A DNA stretch of 41,452 bases from Oscillatoriaceae cyanobacterium M33_DOE_052 (GTDB lineage Bacteria; Cyanobacteriota; Cyanobacteriia; Cyanobacteriales; Laspinemataceae), in contig DVDU01000040.1 in the NCBI GenBank assembly GCA_015296065.1, forward strand, positions 1 to 41,452. The letters are read 5' to 3'. The notes below the pieces were generated by a model. That model made no database searches. It had not been told where the DNA came from and was given only the letters and a program-made list of their open reading frames with translations. Both the position numbers and the translations under genes were made by a program. Every line of letters starts with the position of its first letter. The first letter of the stretch is position 1. Of this stretch, positions 18,301 to 25,992 are shown piece after piece.

Positions 18301-18680
18301 TTGTCATCGATTTGTTGCTGTAGGGGTAAGGCGCGGTTGTAGTAGGATAAGGCGGTGTCAAAGTCCTGCAAAATAAAGTACATTGCCCCGATGTTACTAA
18401 GGGTGTTGCCTTCTTGGACTTGATTGCCTTCTTGCTGGTAGAGGGTGAGGGCTTCTTCTAATTTTTGAATTGCGGCTTGGATTGATTCTGGGGTTTTTTG
18501 GCGGAATAAGGCCATTCCTTCGGCAAATGCTCGATCGCCTGGAGTTTGGGCCGGTTCGGCTTGGGCGATGTAAGAAGTGGGTTTGAGGTCCTGTGCTATA
18601 GCTGGAAGTGCCCAGGGGGACAGGAGTGGGAGCGTGAGGAAAGTCAGGCTGGAAGCTGTCAGCTTGCGGAAGTTTGCCAT
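15393..18680 (-). CDS. Exported TPR-CHAT protein (caspase-like fold)
   Basis: A 1095-residue protein from ATG 18680; a GTG at 18707 lies in repeat DNA and is less likely. A signal peptide (ASSLTFLTLPLLSPWALPAIAQ) is followed by roughly a dozen tetratricopeptide repeats of about 40 residues (Y.QAL.L...GN...A..L.NIG.VY..LG), spanning about 50-560. A coiled-coil-rich linker leads to a C-terminal CHAT domain. CHAT domains share the caspase/separase fold; the catalytic pair is present as His955 in HFATHGFF and Cys1004 in VLSACQTGLGE. A conserved TRGFMYAGTPRLVASLW follows. Many cyanobacteria carry several such proteins, mostly uncharacterised. The signal peptide implies action outside the cytoplasm; the substrate is unknown. 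Confidence 0.93.
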   Translation of the reverse strand: MANFRKLTASSLTFLTLPLLSPWALPAIAQDLKPTSYIAQAEPAQTPGDRAFAEGMALFRQKTPESIQAAIQKLEEALTLYQQEGNQVQEGNTLSNIGAMYFILQDFDTALSYYNRALPLQQQIDDKTGVAFTLNKIARLYEEQGDSQKALDYYSQSVPLFHEEEDKPVLADTLNTIGFLQLRSRDFPAALESYNQALALHQEIGNLGGAALSLLGMGRIKDQLGEKQSALEYYNQALTLRRQLGDKGEESLVLSNIGKVYSDLGEKQTAIEYYNQALSIQQEIGNQAAAATILNNLGRVYESSGDWQAALNHYEQSLSLLRDLGNRQFEAFTLSNIGSVKSTIGEKQTALDYYNQAANILRELGDQSSLASIINNMGAVYDDLGDKKTALDYYTQSLAVLQKLGDKVREASTINNIGYVYNYLGDKQKALEYYNRALPLYREIGYKEGVALSLSNIGLLYSDLGDNQQALEYLNQALVLEREVGNKRGESITLGGIGVIYFKLQDFAAALDYYQQSLPLARQTGDRDATATTLYNLAGVARAQGKLQEGITYIEEAITIIEDLRQKVDSSELRSSFFAEKYNYYELYIDMLMQLHRQQPQAGYDSKALQVSERSRARTLLELLTEANADIRSGVDPKLRLQEISLQEKVNTAAQRQVEILSAEHTPEQANAIQQQLDQLLRELDGVRADIRTTSPRYAALTQPQPLTLAQMQALLDENTLLLQYSLGETRSYLWAVSKTEITSYELPARKEIETATLSFRDAIISPALRIRKARALEAAQKLSELILSPVADKLGEKRLVIVSDRDLHYIPFAALSLPGNNGEPLIVKHEIINLPSASTLAILRQETSQRPPAPKTLAVLADPVFAPSDPRVQAQSNGDTTNTTLLTPIINNAARDVGITGELARLPNTRSEAQTLLTLVPEANDFSAFDFAANRQTATSEQMANYQIIHFATHGFFNAQNPQLSGLVMSLVDEKGQPVDGFLRLHDIYNLNLAADLVVLSACQTGLGEIVKGEGISGLTRGFMYAGTPRLVASLWSVDDAATAALMSKFYREMLQNKMRPAAALRAAQLEMLQSREWDLPYFWAAFGFQGEWR

Positions 18681-18699
18681 ATTGGTTTGCAGGGGAAAT

Positions 18700-18808
18700 G
18701 GGGGCACGGCGTCATTAATATCTGGGTTTGTCCGTGCCCCTATATGATATAAATTTTCCCCGTCCCCCTGTCAGCCGGTCCCCCCGTCACCCGGTCCCCC
18801 GGTCCCCC
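18700..18808. repeat. GGGGCACGG palindrome and GTCCCCC tandem repeats
   Basis: A GGGGCACGG...CCGTGCCCC palindrome (about 18700-18742) is followed by pyrimidine-rich tandem units of the type GGTCCCCCGTC (about 18757-18808). It fills the gap between phosphofructokinase and the TPR-CHAT gene. The same cytosine-rich units reappear as coding sequence in the CHASE2-GGDEF-EAL gene (37750-37833). Confidence 0.8.
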
Positions 18809-21094
18809 CTAAAGATGGGGCGTATGGTGGGAGAGGGTGGAGGCAATTGAGCGTAGCTCCCACCACCACTGGTGTTTCGGGCGTTGATGGTCGGAGTCCA
18901 TCTGTACAGGCAATTCGCTGAGGTTCCAGAATTGGACCTGGGAGCCTTGGAGACCAATGGCGGTGGCGGCGGGGGAATGTTTGTCCGCTTCGGCGATTAA
19001 AAAATCAATGGCTTTGGCGGCGAGGCGGGTGGCTTGGATGCGATCGAACGGGGAGGGGTCGCCGCCTTGCTGCAAATGTCCGAGGACCGCTTGGCGCACC
19101 TGAAAGAGTTTTTTGCCTTCCTCGGCGAAGAGGGCGCTAATGAAATCGCTGTTATAAACTGGGTGGGCGTTTTCGTTGCAGATGATTAAGCCTAAACGCT
19201 TGCCCCGTTCAAAGGAGTTGATGAGGTAATCTAGGTCATGCTGCAGGTTACTGAGGGTAACGCCGTCTTCGTGGAGGTAAACTTGCTCGGCGCCGGTGGC
19301 CATACCGCTGAGAAGGGCGAGATAGCCGCAGTAGCGGCCCATGACTTTGACGACGAAACAGCGGCTGGAGGCCACTGCCGACTGTTTGATTTTATCTACG
19401 GCTTGGATAATGTTGTTGAGGGCGGTGTCGGAGCCGATGCTGTATTCGCTACCGGGGAGGTTGTTGTTGATGGTGGCGGGGATACAGATGATCGGGATGT
19501 TGAAGGCGGGGAAGTTTTCCCGCTGGTTGTAGAGTTGATAGGCGGCTTGGTAGCCGGACCAGCCGCCGATGATGAAGAGGGCTTGGATGTCGTGTTTTTC
19601 TATATGGCGGGCGATGTCGTAGAGGTCCCGACCTTTGGGGATTTTGCGGCTGGTGCCAAGACTGGAGCCGCCAGCGGTGGCCCAACCGCGCACGCTTACC
19701 CAGTCTAGTTCTTTGATGTGGCCTTCGATGAGTCCGCGAAAGCCGTTTTCGACGCCCAGCATGGTGTGACATTTGTCGATGCCAAGGCGGACGGCGGCTC
19801 TGACGGCGGTGTTCATACCGGAGGCGGCGGCGCCACAGGTGAGGACGGCGATGCGGAGGGGTTTATCGATCGGGGGTGGGGCGTCTGGTTTGCAGTTGGG
19901 GGGAGTGGCCTGCATCAGGGTGTAGAAAGTGTGGTAGATTTCGCTGAAGGTGTCACCGCGCAGGGCCATTGCTTGGGGGTAGTCGCCGCTGGATATTGCC
20001 TGTGCCACTTTGCGGCTGTTTTCAACGCATTGACCCAGAGGCGTGCAGGCGATGCGGTTGCCACGCATCCCAATCAACATGGGTTCGGCGGCGGGGTCTG
20101 ACTGGAGAATTTGGGTAACGGCGGCGTGACCGAGAAGGGTGCTGAGGTGGCGATCGAACGCGCTGGGGGAGCCTCCCCGCTGCACATGTCCCAAAATGGT
20201 GACGCGGGCGTCTTCGCCGAGTCGTTCTTCTAGGACTTGTTTGATATCATCGCTGCGAATGGGTTTGCCTTGGGCATCGCGGGTGCCTTCGGCAACCATA
20301 ATGATTGTGTCCCGACGGCCAGAATCGCGTCCGGCTTTGAGGATCTGGCACATCTGCTCTTCCCAGTGTTCTCCTTCGGGGGGTTTTTCTGGAATCATCA
20401 CCCAGTCGGATCCCGTCGCCAAACCTCCCATCAGGGCTAAATAACCGCAGTTTCGCCCCATGACTTCGATGATGAAGGTGCGCTGGTGACTAGATGCGGT
20501 GGAGGAGATGGCGTCGGCGGCTTCGGCAATGCGGTGCAGAGCCGTATCGGTGCCGATCGTCATGTCGCTGCCGTAGAGGTCATTATCAATGGAGGCGGGC
20601 AACCCGACTAATGCCAAGTGGGCATGTTTGGCCGCTACTTCGGCGCCAATTTCGCCGTTTTCTACCAGTTCTGCCAGGAGTTCTGGCCATTCCCGGTGAA
20701 AGATGGTGGCCCCAGTCAGGCTGCCGTCACCGCCGATCGCCACGAGGGCTTCGATACCATATTCCACGAGATTGCGCGCGGCTTGGCGGCGGCCCTCCCG
20801 GGTTTGAAAGGCCAAACAGCGGGCAGTGCCGATGATGGTGCCCCCGCGACCTAAAATACCTCCCACCGAGTCCCAATCCATTTTGCGGATGCGATCGCCG
20901 CCTTCTAGCATCCCTTGATAGCCTTCATAGATGGCATATACTTCTAAATCCTGATTCAGCGCGGCACGCACTACCGATCGCACCGCTGCATTCATTCCCG
21001 GAGCATCTCCGCCACTGGTGAACACACCCAGACGCTTTTTCACACGCACGAAATCCACCTCTTTTCTCTGTCGATCGCAATCGCTGGCCATCAT
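18809..21094 (-). CDS. pfkA: Two-domain (eukaryotic-type) 6-phosphofructokinase
   Basis: Residues are numbered from the GTG at 21100; the ATG at 21094 is used here, and a GTG at 21049 preceded by GAGGTGG is another possible start. The 763-residue protein is a tandem fusion of two phosphofructokinase domains. The N-half (about 22-400) keeps the catalytic elements: TSGGDAPGMN, IGGDGSLTGA, PASIDND with catalytic Asp172, MGRNCGYLA, GHVQRGG. The C-half (about 413-715) keeps the fold but has lost active-site residues: TCGAAASGMN, IGGWSGYQ, PATINNN with Asp172 replaced by Asn545. Typical bacterial PfkA has one domain of about 320-360 residues. This layout, with an active N-half and an effector-binding C-half, is that of animal and fungal enzymes. 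It presumably converts fructose 6-phosphate to the 1,6-bisphosphate with ATP under allosteric control. Confidence 0.94.
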   Translation of the reverse strand: MMASDCDRQRKEVDFVRVKKRLGVFTSGGDAPGMNAAVRSVVRAALNQDLEVYAIYEGYQGMLEGGDRIRKMDWDSVGGILGRGGTIIGTARCLAFQTREGRRQAARNLVEYGIEALVAIGGDGSLTGATIFHREWPELLAELVENGEIGAEVAAKHAHLALVGLPASIDNDLYGSDMTIGTDTALHRIAEAADAISSTASSHQRTFIIEVMGRNCGYLALMGGLATGSDWVMIPEKPPEGEHWEEQMCQILKAGRDSGRRDTIIMVAEGTRDAQGKPIRSDDIKQVLEERLGEDARVTILGHVQRGGSPSAFDRHLSTLLGHAAVTQILQSDPAAEPMLIGMRGNRIACTPLGQCVENSRKVAQAISSGDYPQAMALRGDTFSEIYHTFYTLMQATPPNCKPDAPPPIDKPLRIAVLTCGAAASGMNTAVRAAVRLGIDKCHTMLGVENGFRGLIEGHIKELDWVSVRGWATAGGSSLGTSRKIPKGRDLYDIARHIEKHDIQALFIIGGWSGYQAAYQLYNQRENFPAFNIPIICIPATINNNLPGSEYSIGSDTALNNIIQAVDKIKQSAVASSRCFVVKVMGRYCGYLALLSGMATGAEQVYLHEDGVTLSNLQHDLDYLINSFERGKRLGLIICNENAHPVYNSDFISALFAEEGKKLFQVRQAVLGHLQQGGDPSPFDRIQATRLAAKAIDFLIAEADKHSPAATAIGLQGSQVQFWNLSELPVQMDSDHQRPKHQWWWELRSIASTLSHHTPHL

Positions 21095-21100
21095 CCCCAC

Positions 21101-21903
21101 CCCGCCGGGAGGGGCGAAATACCAGTTTAGAATATTCTTCTGGCATCGTTGCCATTTGTTGCTGTTTGTTGACTTCCGGGTTCACCACCCGTCACCATCC
21201 CCCCTCTGATATCAAGTCCGGGAGCATCGTTCGGACAATTCCAGGGCAACCCCCCTGTGGTTGCCCCCTCAGTTATACAAAAACGAAGCCATAGGACTTG
21301 ATCTGACCCCACAACTCTGTAATTTGCAGTTTTCATCTCCTCCCTGCCCCCATTTTCACAACAATTGTTTTGTTTTTCTCGCCATTTAAACAAAGCTATT
21401 GTTGTTTAAATTGGCAAAAACCCCACCTTACCGGTGGGTATATCTAGTTTTTACCTTAATTTAATCTTTGAGGGAAATTCCATTCTATATACTCGATAAT
21501 GACATACTATCTCCAATTTTCCCCCTATGCAATTGTTAAAATATCTTAATAAATTGAATAGTTAGTATCATAAATCACCCCAAATCGGGAGAATTCAGCT
21601 CAAAAAACCGGTAGGGGATAAATTCTAAAAATTTTCTGTAGTTTGCCCGAGGTGTGGGGGTGAATATGGCAGTATATAGATGGTGCGAAGGATGATGATG
21701 CAGGCAAGGATATGTACAGCCAACAGTTAGGCGAAACTATCTGTTATCATCGGTGCAGCCCACAGATGGGAGATTGTCGCAAAAACTTGGCCACAAAAGC
21801 AAAAATGTCAGCGAAATAGAACAACAGGAGCGCCAGCCGATACAAATCATCAAAAAAGATGACGATATTATTCAAAATCATCTAGGAAGGAAAGGAATAA
21901 CTG
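21101..21903. other. 803-bp divergent regulatory region between pfkA and hoxE
   Basis: No gene is supported; short open frames lack ribosome binding sites. Visible elements are an imperfect inverted repeat GCCATTTAAACAA...TTGTTTAAATTGGC (about 21381-21414), the AACAATTGTT palindrome near 21361, and a minus-strand terminator-like hairpin (21416-21438). The rest is AT-rich sequence up to the AGGAAAGGA ribosome binding site of hoxE (about 21888-21896). Its size suggests extensive regulation of the hox operon. I looked for GTA-N8-TAC (NtcA) and found no convincing site. No -35/-10 pair is clear. Confidence 0.6.
21416..21438 (-). terminator. Terminator-like hairpin reading on the minus strand
   Basis: CCCACC (21422-21427) pairs with GGTGGG (21433-21438) around TTACC. 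Read on the minus strand, the stem is followed by G and TTTTT (complement of 21416-21420). It lies in the middle of the pfkA-hoxE gap, with no minus-strand gene upstream of it, so it may end a non-coding transcript or insulate pfkA. Confidence 0.4.
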
Positions 21904-22422
21904 ATGCAATCTACAGAAGCAGAACCAAAAGCCAAGGCCAAGAAAGAAGCCGCTCATCCCAGTGGTGATAAGCGCTTTAAAGTGTTGGACATGACGATGA
22001 AGCGGAATCAATACCGCCAAGATGCGTTGATTGAGGTACTACACAAGGCTCAGGAAGCATTCGGCTATCTGGAAGAAGATGTATTAATGTACGTAGCGCG
22101 GGGCTTAAAGCTACCTCTGAGTCGGGTTTATGGCGTAGCGACATTTTACCACCTATTCTCCCTCAAGCCTCAAGGTGCCCACACTTGTGTCGTCTGTTTG
22201 GGAACTGCTTGCTATGTGAAAGGGGCAAACGCCCTGCTAGAAGGATTAGAGAAAGACTGCGGCTTAAAGTCGGGAGAAACTACGGAGGATGGGCAAGTTT
22301 CTTTGGTGACAGCACGCTGTATTGGGGCTTGTGGCATTGCGCCAGCAGTGGTGATTGATGGGGTGGTGGCGGGCAAGCAAACGCGAGAAGCGATCGTCAA
22401 CCGCATTAAAGAATACCTCTGA
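21904..22422 (+). CDS. hoxE: Bidirectional [NiFe] hydrogenase diaphorase subunit HoxE
   Basis: A 172-residue subunit related to NuoE of complex I. A thioredoxin-like [2Fe-2S] domain carries four cysteines in the pattern CLGTACYVKG...ARCIGACGIAP (second half of the protein). In cyanobacteria HoxE joins HoxFU in the diaphorase module and is thought to help electron exchange with ferredoxin or membrane carriers. The charged N-terminus (EAEPKAKAKKEAAHPSGDK) is variable in the family. The ATG at 21904 follows AGGAAAGGA. It is the first gene of the hox operon, 132 bases ahead of hoxF. Confidence 0.96.
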   Translation: MQSTEAEPKAKAKKEAAHPSGDKRFKVLDMTMKRNQYRQDALIEVLHKAQEAFGYLEEDVLMYVARGLKLPLSRVYGVATFYHLFSLKPQGAHTCVVCLGTACYVKGANALLEGLEKDCGLKSGETTEDGQVSLVTARCIGACGIAPAVVIDGVVAGKQTREAIVNRIKEYL

Positions 22423-22554
22423 GAAATTGTCATTTGGTAACATGTCCCTTGTCCTGAGTCACTTGTCACTTGTCAAAGGACAAAGGACCAATGACAAAGG
22501 ACAAAGGACGAATGACCAATGACCAAGGAATAAGGAATAAGGACAAAAAGCCAT
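22423..22554. repeat. hoxE-hoxF spacer: GACAAAGGACAAATGAC inverted repeats
   Basis: The left part reads TTGTCATTTGG, CCCTTGTCC, CACTTGTCACTTGTC; the right part reads the complement: CAAAGGACAAAGGACC, AATGACAAAGGAC, GAATGACC. Together they can fold into a long imperfect hairpin within the operon transcript. It is the same family as in the other hox spacers. Confidence 0.8.
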
Positions 22555-24168
22555 ATGGATTTAACCGAACTGCGAGAATTAGCCAAGAAAGAACGCGCCG
22601 CATTTAAGAGTATTCGCGTCCATTGCTGCACCTCAACCGGTTGTCAAGCCTCTAATTCTTTAGATATCAAGAAAAATCTAGACACTGCGGTAAAGGATGC
22701 GGGATTAGAAGACCAGGTACAGGTTGTGGGCGTGGGCTGTATGGGGTTTTGCGGGCGCGGGCCTTTAGTGCAAATCGACCCAGAAGAGACTCTTTATGAA
22801 GAGGTGACACCGGAGCAAGCGGCTAGTATTATTGATGGGATTAAAGGCTCTGGGGAAGCGACGGCAACGAAAGGCGATTCGCAACACCCATTTTTTAGTC
22901 GCCAAATGCGCATCGTCAGAGAAAATAGCGGCAAAATTGACCCGGAGCGCATCGAAGAATATATCGCCGTTGGTGGTTATGAGTCTCTGTACAAAGTGCT
23001 GCACGATATGACGCCGGAGCAGGTCGTACAGGAAATTACCCGCAGTGGTTTGCGCGGACGTGGCGGCGGCGGTTATCCCACAGGGTTAAAGTGGGCAACG
23101 GTGGCGAAAATGCCGGGAGACCAAAAATATGTCATCTGCAATGCGGATGAGGGCGACCCGGGGGCATTTATGGACCGGAGTGTGCTAGAAAGTGACCCGC
23201 ATTTGGTGCTAGAAGGGATGGCGATCGCTGCTTACGCCGTCGGCGCCAACCACGGTTTTATCTACGTCCGCGCCGAATATCCCCTCGCCATTCAACGCCT
23301 GCAAAAAGCCATTCAACAAGGCAAAAAATACGGCGTCCTCGGTAGCCAAATTTTCGATAGTCCCTTTGACTTCAAAATCGATATCCGCATCGGTGCTGGC
23401 GCCTTCGTTTGTGGCGAAGAAACAGCCCTCATCGGCTCTGTAGAAGGCAAACGCGGCAACCCCCGGCCCCGTCCTCCCTACCCCGCTCAGTCTGGGTTAT
23501 GGGAATGTCCCACCCTCATCAATAACGTGGAAACTTTGGCCAATATCACCGCCATTATTGGCAAAGGTGCGGACTGGTATGCCAGTATCGGGACGGAAAA
23601 GAGCAAAGGGACAAAAATCTTCGCCCTCACCGGCAAAATCCGCAACAATGGTTTAATTGAAGTGCCGATGGGCATTACTTTGCGGGAAATTGTCGAAGAA
23701 ATGGGCGGCGGTGTCCCCGATGGTAGTGTGAAAGCGGTGCAAACTGGCGGTCCGTCTGGTGGCTGCATCCCCGCCGAGATGCTCGACACCCCAGTAGATT
23801 ATGATTCGCTGACGAAACTGGGCTCGATGATGGGTTCTGGTGGCATGGTGGTGATGGATCACACCACGAATATGGTGGATGTGGCGAAGTTCTATATGGA
23901 ATTTTGCCGCGATGAGTCTTGCGGTAAGTGTATTCCCTGCCGCGCTGGTACGGTGCAAATGGATGAAATGCTCAACAACATTCTCAAAGGAAAAGCCACA
24001 TTAGCTGATATCGAGAAGTTAGAAGCTCTCTGTCAGATGGTGGCGCAAACGAGCCTGTGCGGACTGGGGATGACGGCGCCGAACCCGGTAATTAGTACCT
24101 TGCGTTATTTCCGGGATGAGTATTTACGGCTAATTCAGCAAACTTCTAATGGGAAAGTCCCCGTGTAG
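22555..24168 (+). CDS. hoxF: Bidirectional [NiFe] hydrogenase diaphorase subunit HoxF (NAD(P)/FMN)
   Basis: A 537-residue NuoF-like flavoprotein that transfers electrons between NAD(P)H and the hydrogenase. An N-terminal thioredoxin-like [2Fe-2S] domain has cysteines in [11 protein letters not shown] and [14 protein letters not shown]. Next come the NAD-binding glycine-rich [17 protein letters not shown] (about 162-178), the FMN segment [14 protein letters not shown] and [14 protein letters not shown]-terminal 4Fe-4S motif [13 protein letters not shown] is completed by a later Cys in TSLCGLG. All expected motifs are intact and the length is normal. It lies between hoxE and hoxU; both neighbouring spacers carry the same dispersed repeats. 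Confidence 0.98.
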   Translation: MDLTELRELAKKERAAFKSIRVHCCTSTGCQASNSLDIKKNLDTAVKDAGLEDQVQVVGVGCMGFCGRGPLVQIDPEETLYEEVTPEQAASIIDGIKGSGEATATKGDSQHPFFSRQMRIVRENSGKIDPERIEEYIAVGGYESLYKVLHDMTPEQVVQEITRSGLRGRGGGGYPTGLKWATVAKMPGDQKYVICNADEGDPGAFMDRSVLESDPHLVLEGMAIAAYAVGANHGFIYVRAEYPLAIQRLQKAIQQGKKYGVLGSQIFDSPFDFKIDIRIGAGAFVCGEETALIGSVEGKRGNPRPRPPYPAQSGLWECPTLINNVETLANITAIIGKGADWYASIGTEKSKGTKIFALTGKIRNNGLIEVPMGITLREIVEEMGGGVPDGSVKAVQTGGPSGGCIPAEMLDTPVDYDSLTKLGSMMGSGGMVVMDHTTNMVDVAKFYMEFCRDESCGKCIPCRAGTVQMDEMLNNILKGKATLADIEKLEALCQMVAQTSLCGLGMTAPNPVISTLRYFRDEYLRLIQQTSNGKVPV

Positions 24169-24355
24169 TCGTTTGTCATTTGTCCTTTGTCATTAGACAA
24201 GTGACTGTAGGGGCACGGCATCATTAAGATGGTTCGTTCAACCCAAATATTTATGACGCCGTGCCCGTACCAAGCGAACTTGCGGACAAATGACCAAGGA
24301 CAAATGACAAATGACCAAGGACAAATAACCAATAACCAATAACCAAGGACAAGTT
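24169..24355. repeat. hoxF-hoxU spacer: palindromic element nested in inverted repeats
   Basis: The outer arms are TTTGTCATTTGTCCTTTGTC at the left and ACAAATGACCAAGGACAAAT on the right, mutually complementary. Nested inside is a GTAGGGGCACGGC palindrome (24207-24270). The element is bounded tightly by the outer arms, as if one repeat had inserted into the other. Confidence 0.85.
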
Positions 24356-25072
24356 ATGTCAGTAAATACGCTCACAATTAATGGTGTCCCAATCGCGATT
24401 CAGGAGAATGAAACTCTGCTGACGGCGGCGAAAGAGGCGGGAGTTAGAATTCCCACTTTGTGCCATCTAGAAGGTGTTACCGATGTGGGTGCCTGTCGGC
24501 TCTGTCTGGTAGAAATTGAAGGCATTAATAAACTTTTGCCTGCTTGTACTACCCAGGTGGCTGAGGGGATGGTGGTACATACGGATACGCCGAAACTGAA
24601 AGAATATCGGCGGATGACGGTAGAGCTGCTGTTTGCCGAAGGTAATCACGTTTGTGCGGTGTGCGTGGCAAATGGGAATTGCGAGTTGCAAGATTTGGCG
24701 ATCGAGGTGGGGATGGACCACTCCCGCTTTCAGTACCGCTTCCCGAAACGGGAGGTAGATGTATCTCACCCCCAATTTGGCATCGACCACAACCGCTGTG
24801 TCATGTGTACTCGTTGCGTGCGGGTGTGTGATGAAATTGAAGGCGCGCACGTGTGGGATGTGGCGAGTCGTGGTACTACTTCCCAAATCATTTCCGGGAT
24901 GAATCAGCCTTGGGGGTCTGTGGAGGCTTGCACTTCTTGCGGTAAGTGCGTCGAGGCTTGTCCTACGGGTTCGATTTTCCGCAAGGGTTCTACGGTGGCG
25001 GAAATGACGCACGATCGAGGCAAAGTAGAATTTCTGGCAGCCGCTCGTACCAAGAAAGAATGGACTCGTTAA
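24356..25072 (+). CDS. hoxU: Bidirectional [NiFe] hydrogenase diaphorase subunit HoxU
   Basis: A 238-residue iron-sulfur subunit related to the N-terminus of NuoG. A plant-type [2Fe-2S] ferredoxin domain has CHLEGVTDVGACRLC and a later LPAC. A Cys/His 4Fe-4S site is in NHVCAVCVANGNCELQ. A two-cluster ferredoxin domain follows, with CVMCTRCVRVC and CTSCGKCVEACPTGS. It wires electrons between HoxF flavin and the HoxYH hydrogenase module. The ATG at 24356 ends a repeat-filled spacer, with AAGGAC as its likely ribosome binding site. The length is standard. Confidence 0.97.
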   Translation: MSVNTLTINGVPIAIQENETLLTAAKEAGVRIPTLCHLEGVTDVGACRLCLVEIEGINKLLPACTTQVAEGMVVHTDTPKLKEYRRMTVELLFAEGNHVCAVCVANGNCELQDLAIEVGMDHSRFQYRFPKREVDVSHPQFGIDHNRCVMCTRCVRVCDEIEGAHVWDVASRGTTSQIISGMNQPWGSVEACTSCGKCVEACPTGSIFRKGSTVAEMTHDRGKVEFLAAARTKKEWTR

Positions 25073-25228
25073 AATTGTCATTAGTCATTTCTGCCACAGA
25101 AACCGGGTTTCTTGCCCAAATCTCGGTTAAGAAACCAAAATTGGAGGGAGAAACCCGGTTTCTCCTCCAAATGACAAATGACTAATGACCAATGACCAAG
25201 GACAAAAAATTGCTCAGTAGGTATCATC
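25073..25228. repeat. hoxU-hoxY spacer: AAACCGGGTTTCTT palindromes inside TGTCATTAGTC repeats
   Basis: The outer arms are TTGTCATTAGTCATTT and AAATGACAAATGACTAATGA. Between them are AGAAACCGGGTTTCTT, CCAAATCTCGGTTAAGAAACC and AGAAACCCGGTTTCT, giving a nested symmetric structure. The same inner unit occurs in the next two spacers and at 40515-40610. Confidence 0.85.
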
Positions 25229-25780
25229 ATGTCAGAAAAAATCAAATTAGCCACTATATGGCTAGCAGGTTGTTCGGGCTGTCATATGTCTTTTTTGGAT
25301 TTAGATGAGTGGCTGTTTGAAGTGGCAAAATTTGCCGATATCGTCTATAGTCCTGTGGGTTGCGACCTGAAAGAATACCCAGAAGACGTGGATGTTTGTT
25401 TGGTAGAAGGAGCGGTAGCCAATGAGGAAAACTTGGAGCTACTGCTGAAAGTGAGAAAACGCACCAAATTCCTGATTTCTTTTGGGGATTGCGCGGTGAC
25501 AGCCAACGTCCCAGCGATGCGCAATATGCTGGGGAAAGCCGACCAAGTGCTAAAACGCTCTTATTTGGAGTTGGGCGATGTCACCCCACAATTACCCCAC
25601 TTTCCTGGTATTGTGCCAGAGTTGCTAGAGCGTGTATCTCCGGTGCATGAGGTGGTAAATATTGATATGTTTATCCCCGGATGCCCGCCGAGCGCGCCTC
25701 GTATTCAAGCGGTGATCGAGCCTTTATTAAAAGGGGAAACCCCCAAAATGGAAGGGCGAGAAATGATTAAATTTGGTTGA
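25229..25780 (+). CDS. hoxY: Bidirectional [NiFe] hydrogenase small subunit HoxY
   Basis: A 183-residue small subunit of the hydrogenase module. It binds the proximal 4Fe-4S cluster through cysteines in LAGCSGCHMSFLDLDEW (near the N-terminus), ISFGDCAVTANVPAMRN and FIPGCPPSAPR. It is short compared with small subunits of uptake hydrogenases, as expected for the soluble Hox type, and lacks a twin-arginine signal, so the enzyme is cytoplasmic. The ATG at 25229 follows a repeat-filled spacer. It pairs with HoxH downstream. Confidence 0.97.
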   Translation: MSEKIKLATIWLAGCSGCHMSFLDLDEWLFEVAKFADIVYSPVGCDLKEYPEDVDVCLVEGAVANEENLELLLKVRKRTKFLISFGDCAVTANVPAMRNMLGKADQVLKRSYLELGDVTPQLPHFPGIVPELLERVSPVHEVVNIDMFIPGCPPSAPRIQAVIEPLLKGETPKMEGREMIKFG

Positions 25781-25992
25781 GGCAATTGGTCATTTGTCCG
25801 CAAGTCCGCTGGGAGAAGAAACCGGGTTTCCCCCGCCTAAGCGCTTCGCGCAGGCTTCGCCAACGCGGGGGCATGCTTAACCAAATCTCGGTGAAAATAC
25901 CAAAATTGTCGCAGAAACCCGGTTTCTGGCGAAACAAGGACAAATGACCAATGACCAATGACGAATGACAAAGAACCAGGAAGGAAAAATTT
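25781..25992. repeat. hoxY-hoxH spacer: nested palindromes and a GCGCTTCGCGC element
   Basis: The outer arms are TTGGTCATTTGTCC and GGACAAATGACCAATGACC. The inner AGAAACCGGGTTTC and AGAAACCCGGTTTCT units are present. Between them is a third repeat type, AAGCGCTTCGCGCAGGCTTC (about 25839-25858). A GGAAGG ribosome binding site precedes hoxH. Confidence 0.85.

Noticed and set aside
19238-19708. 156-codon plus-strand open frame inside pfkA
   Set aside because: It lies antisense to strongly conserved phosphofructokinase motifs, is low complexity (Gly/Ala/Val) and has no ribosome binding site.
21127-21393. 88-codon minus-strand gene upstream of pfkA
   Set aside because: No ribosome binding site, no coding character, and it overlaps the pfkA start region and regulatory DNA.
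24467-25081. 204-codon minus-strand open frame over hoxU
   Set aside because: It is a shadow of the highly conserved iron-sulfur subunit on the other strand; His/Thr-rich composition and no ribosome binding site.
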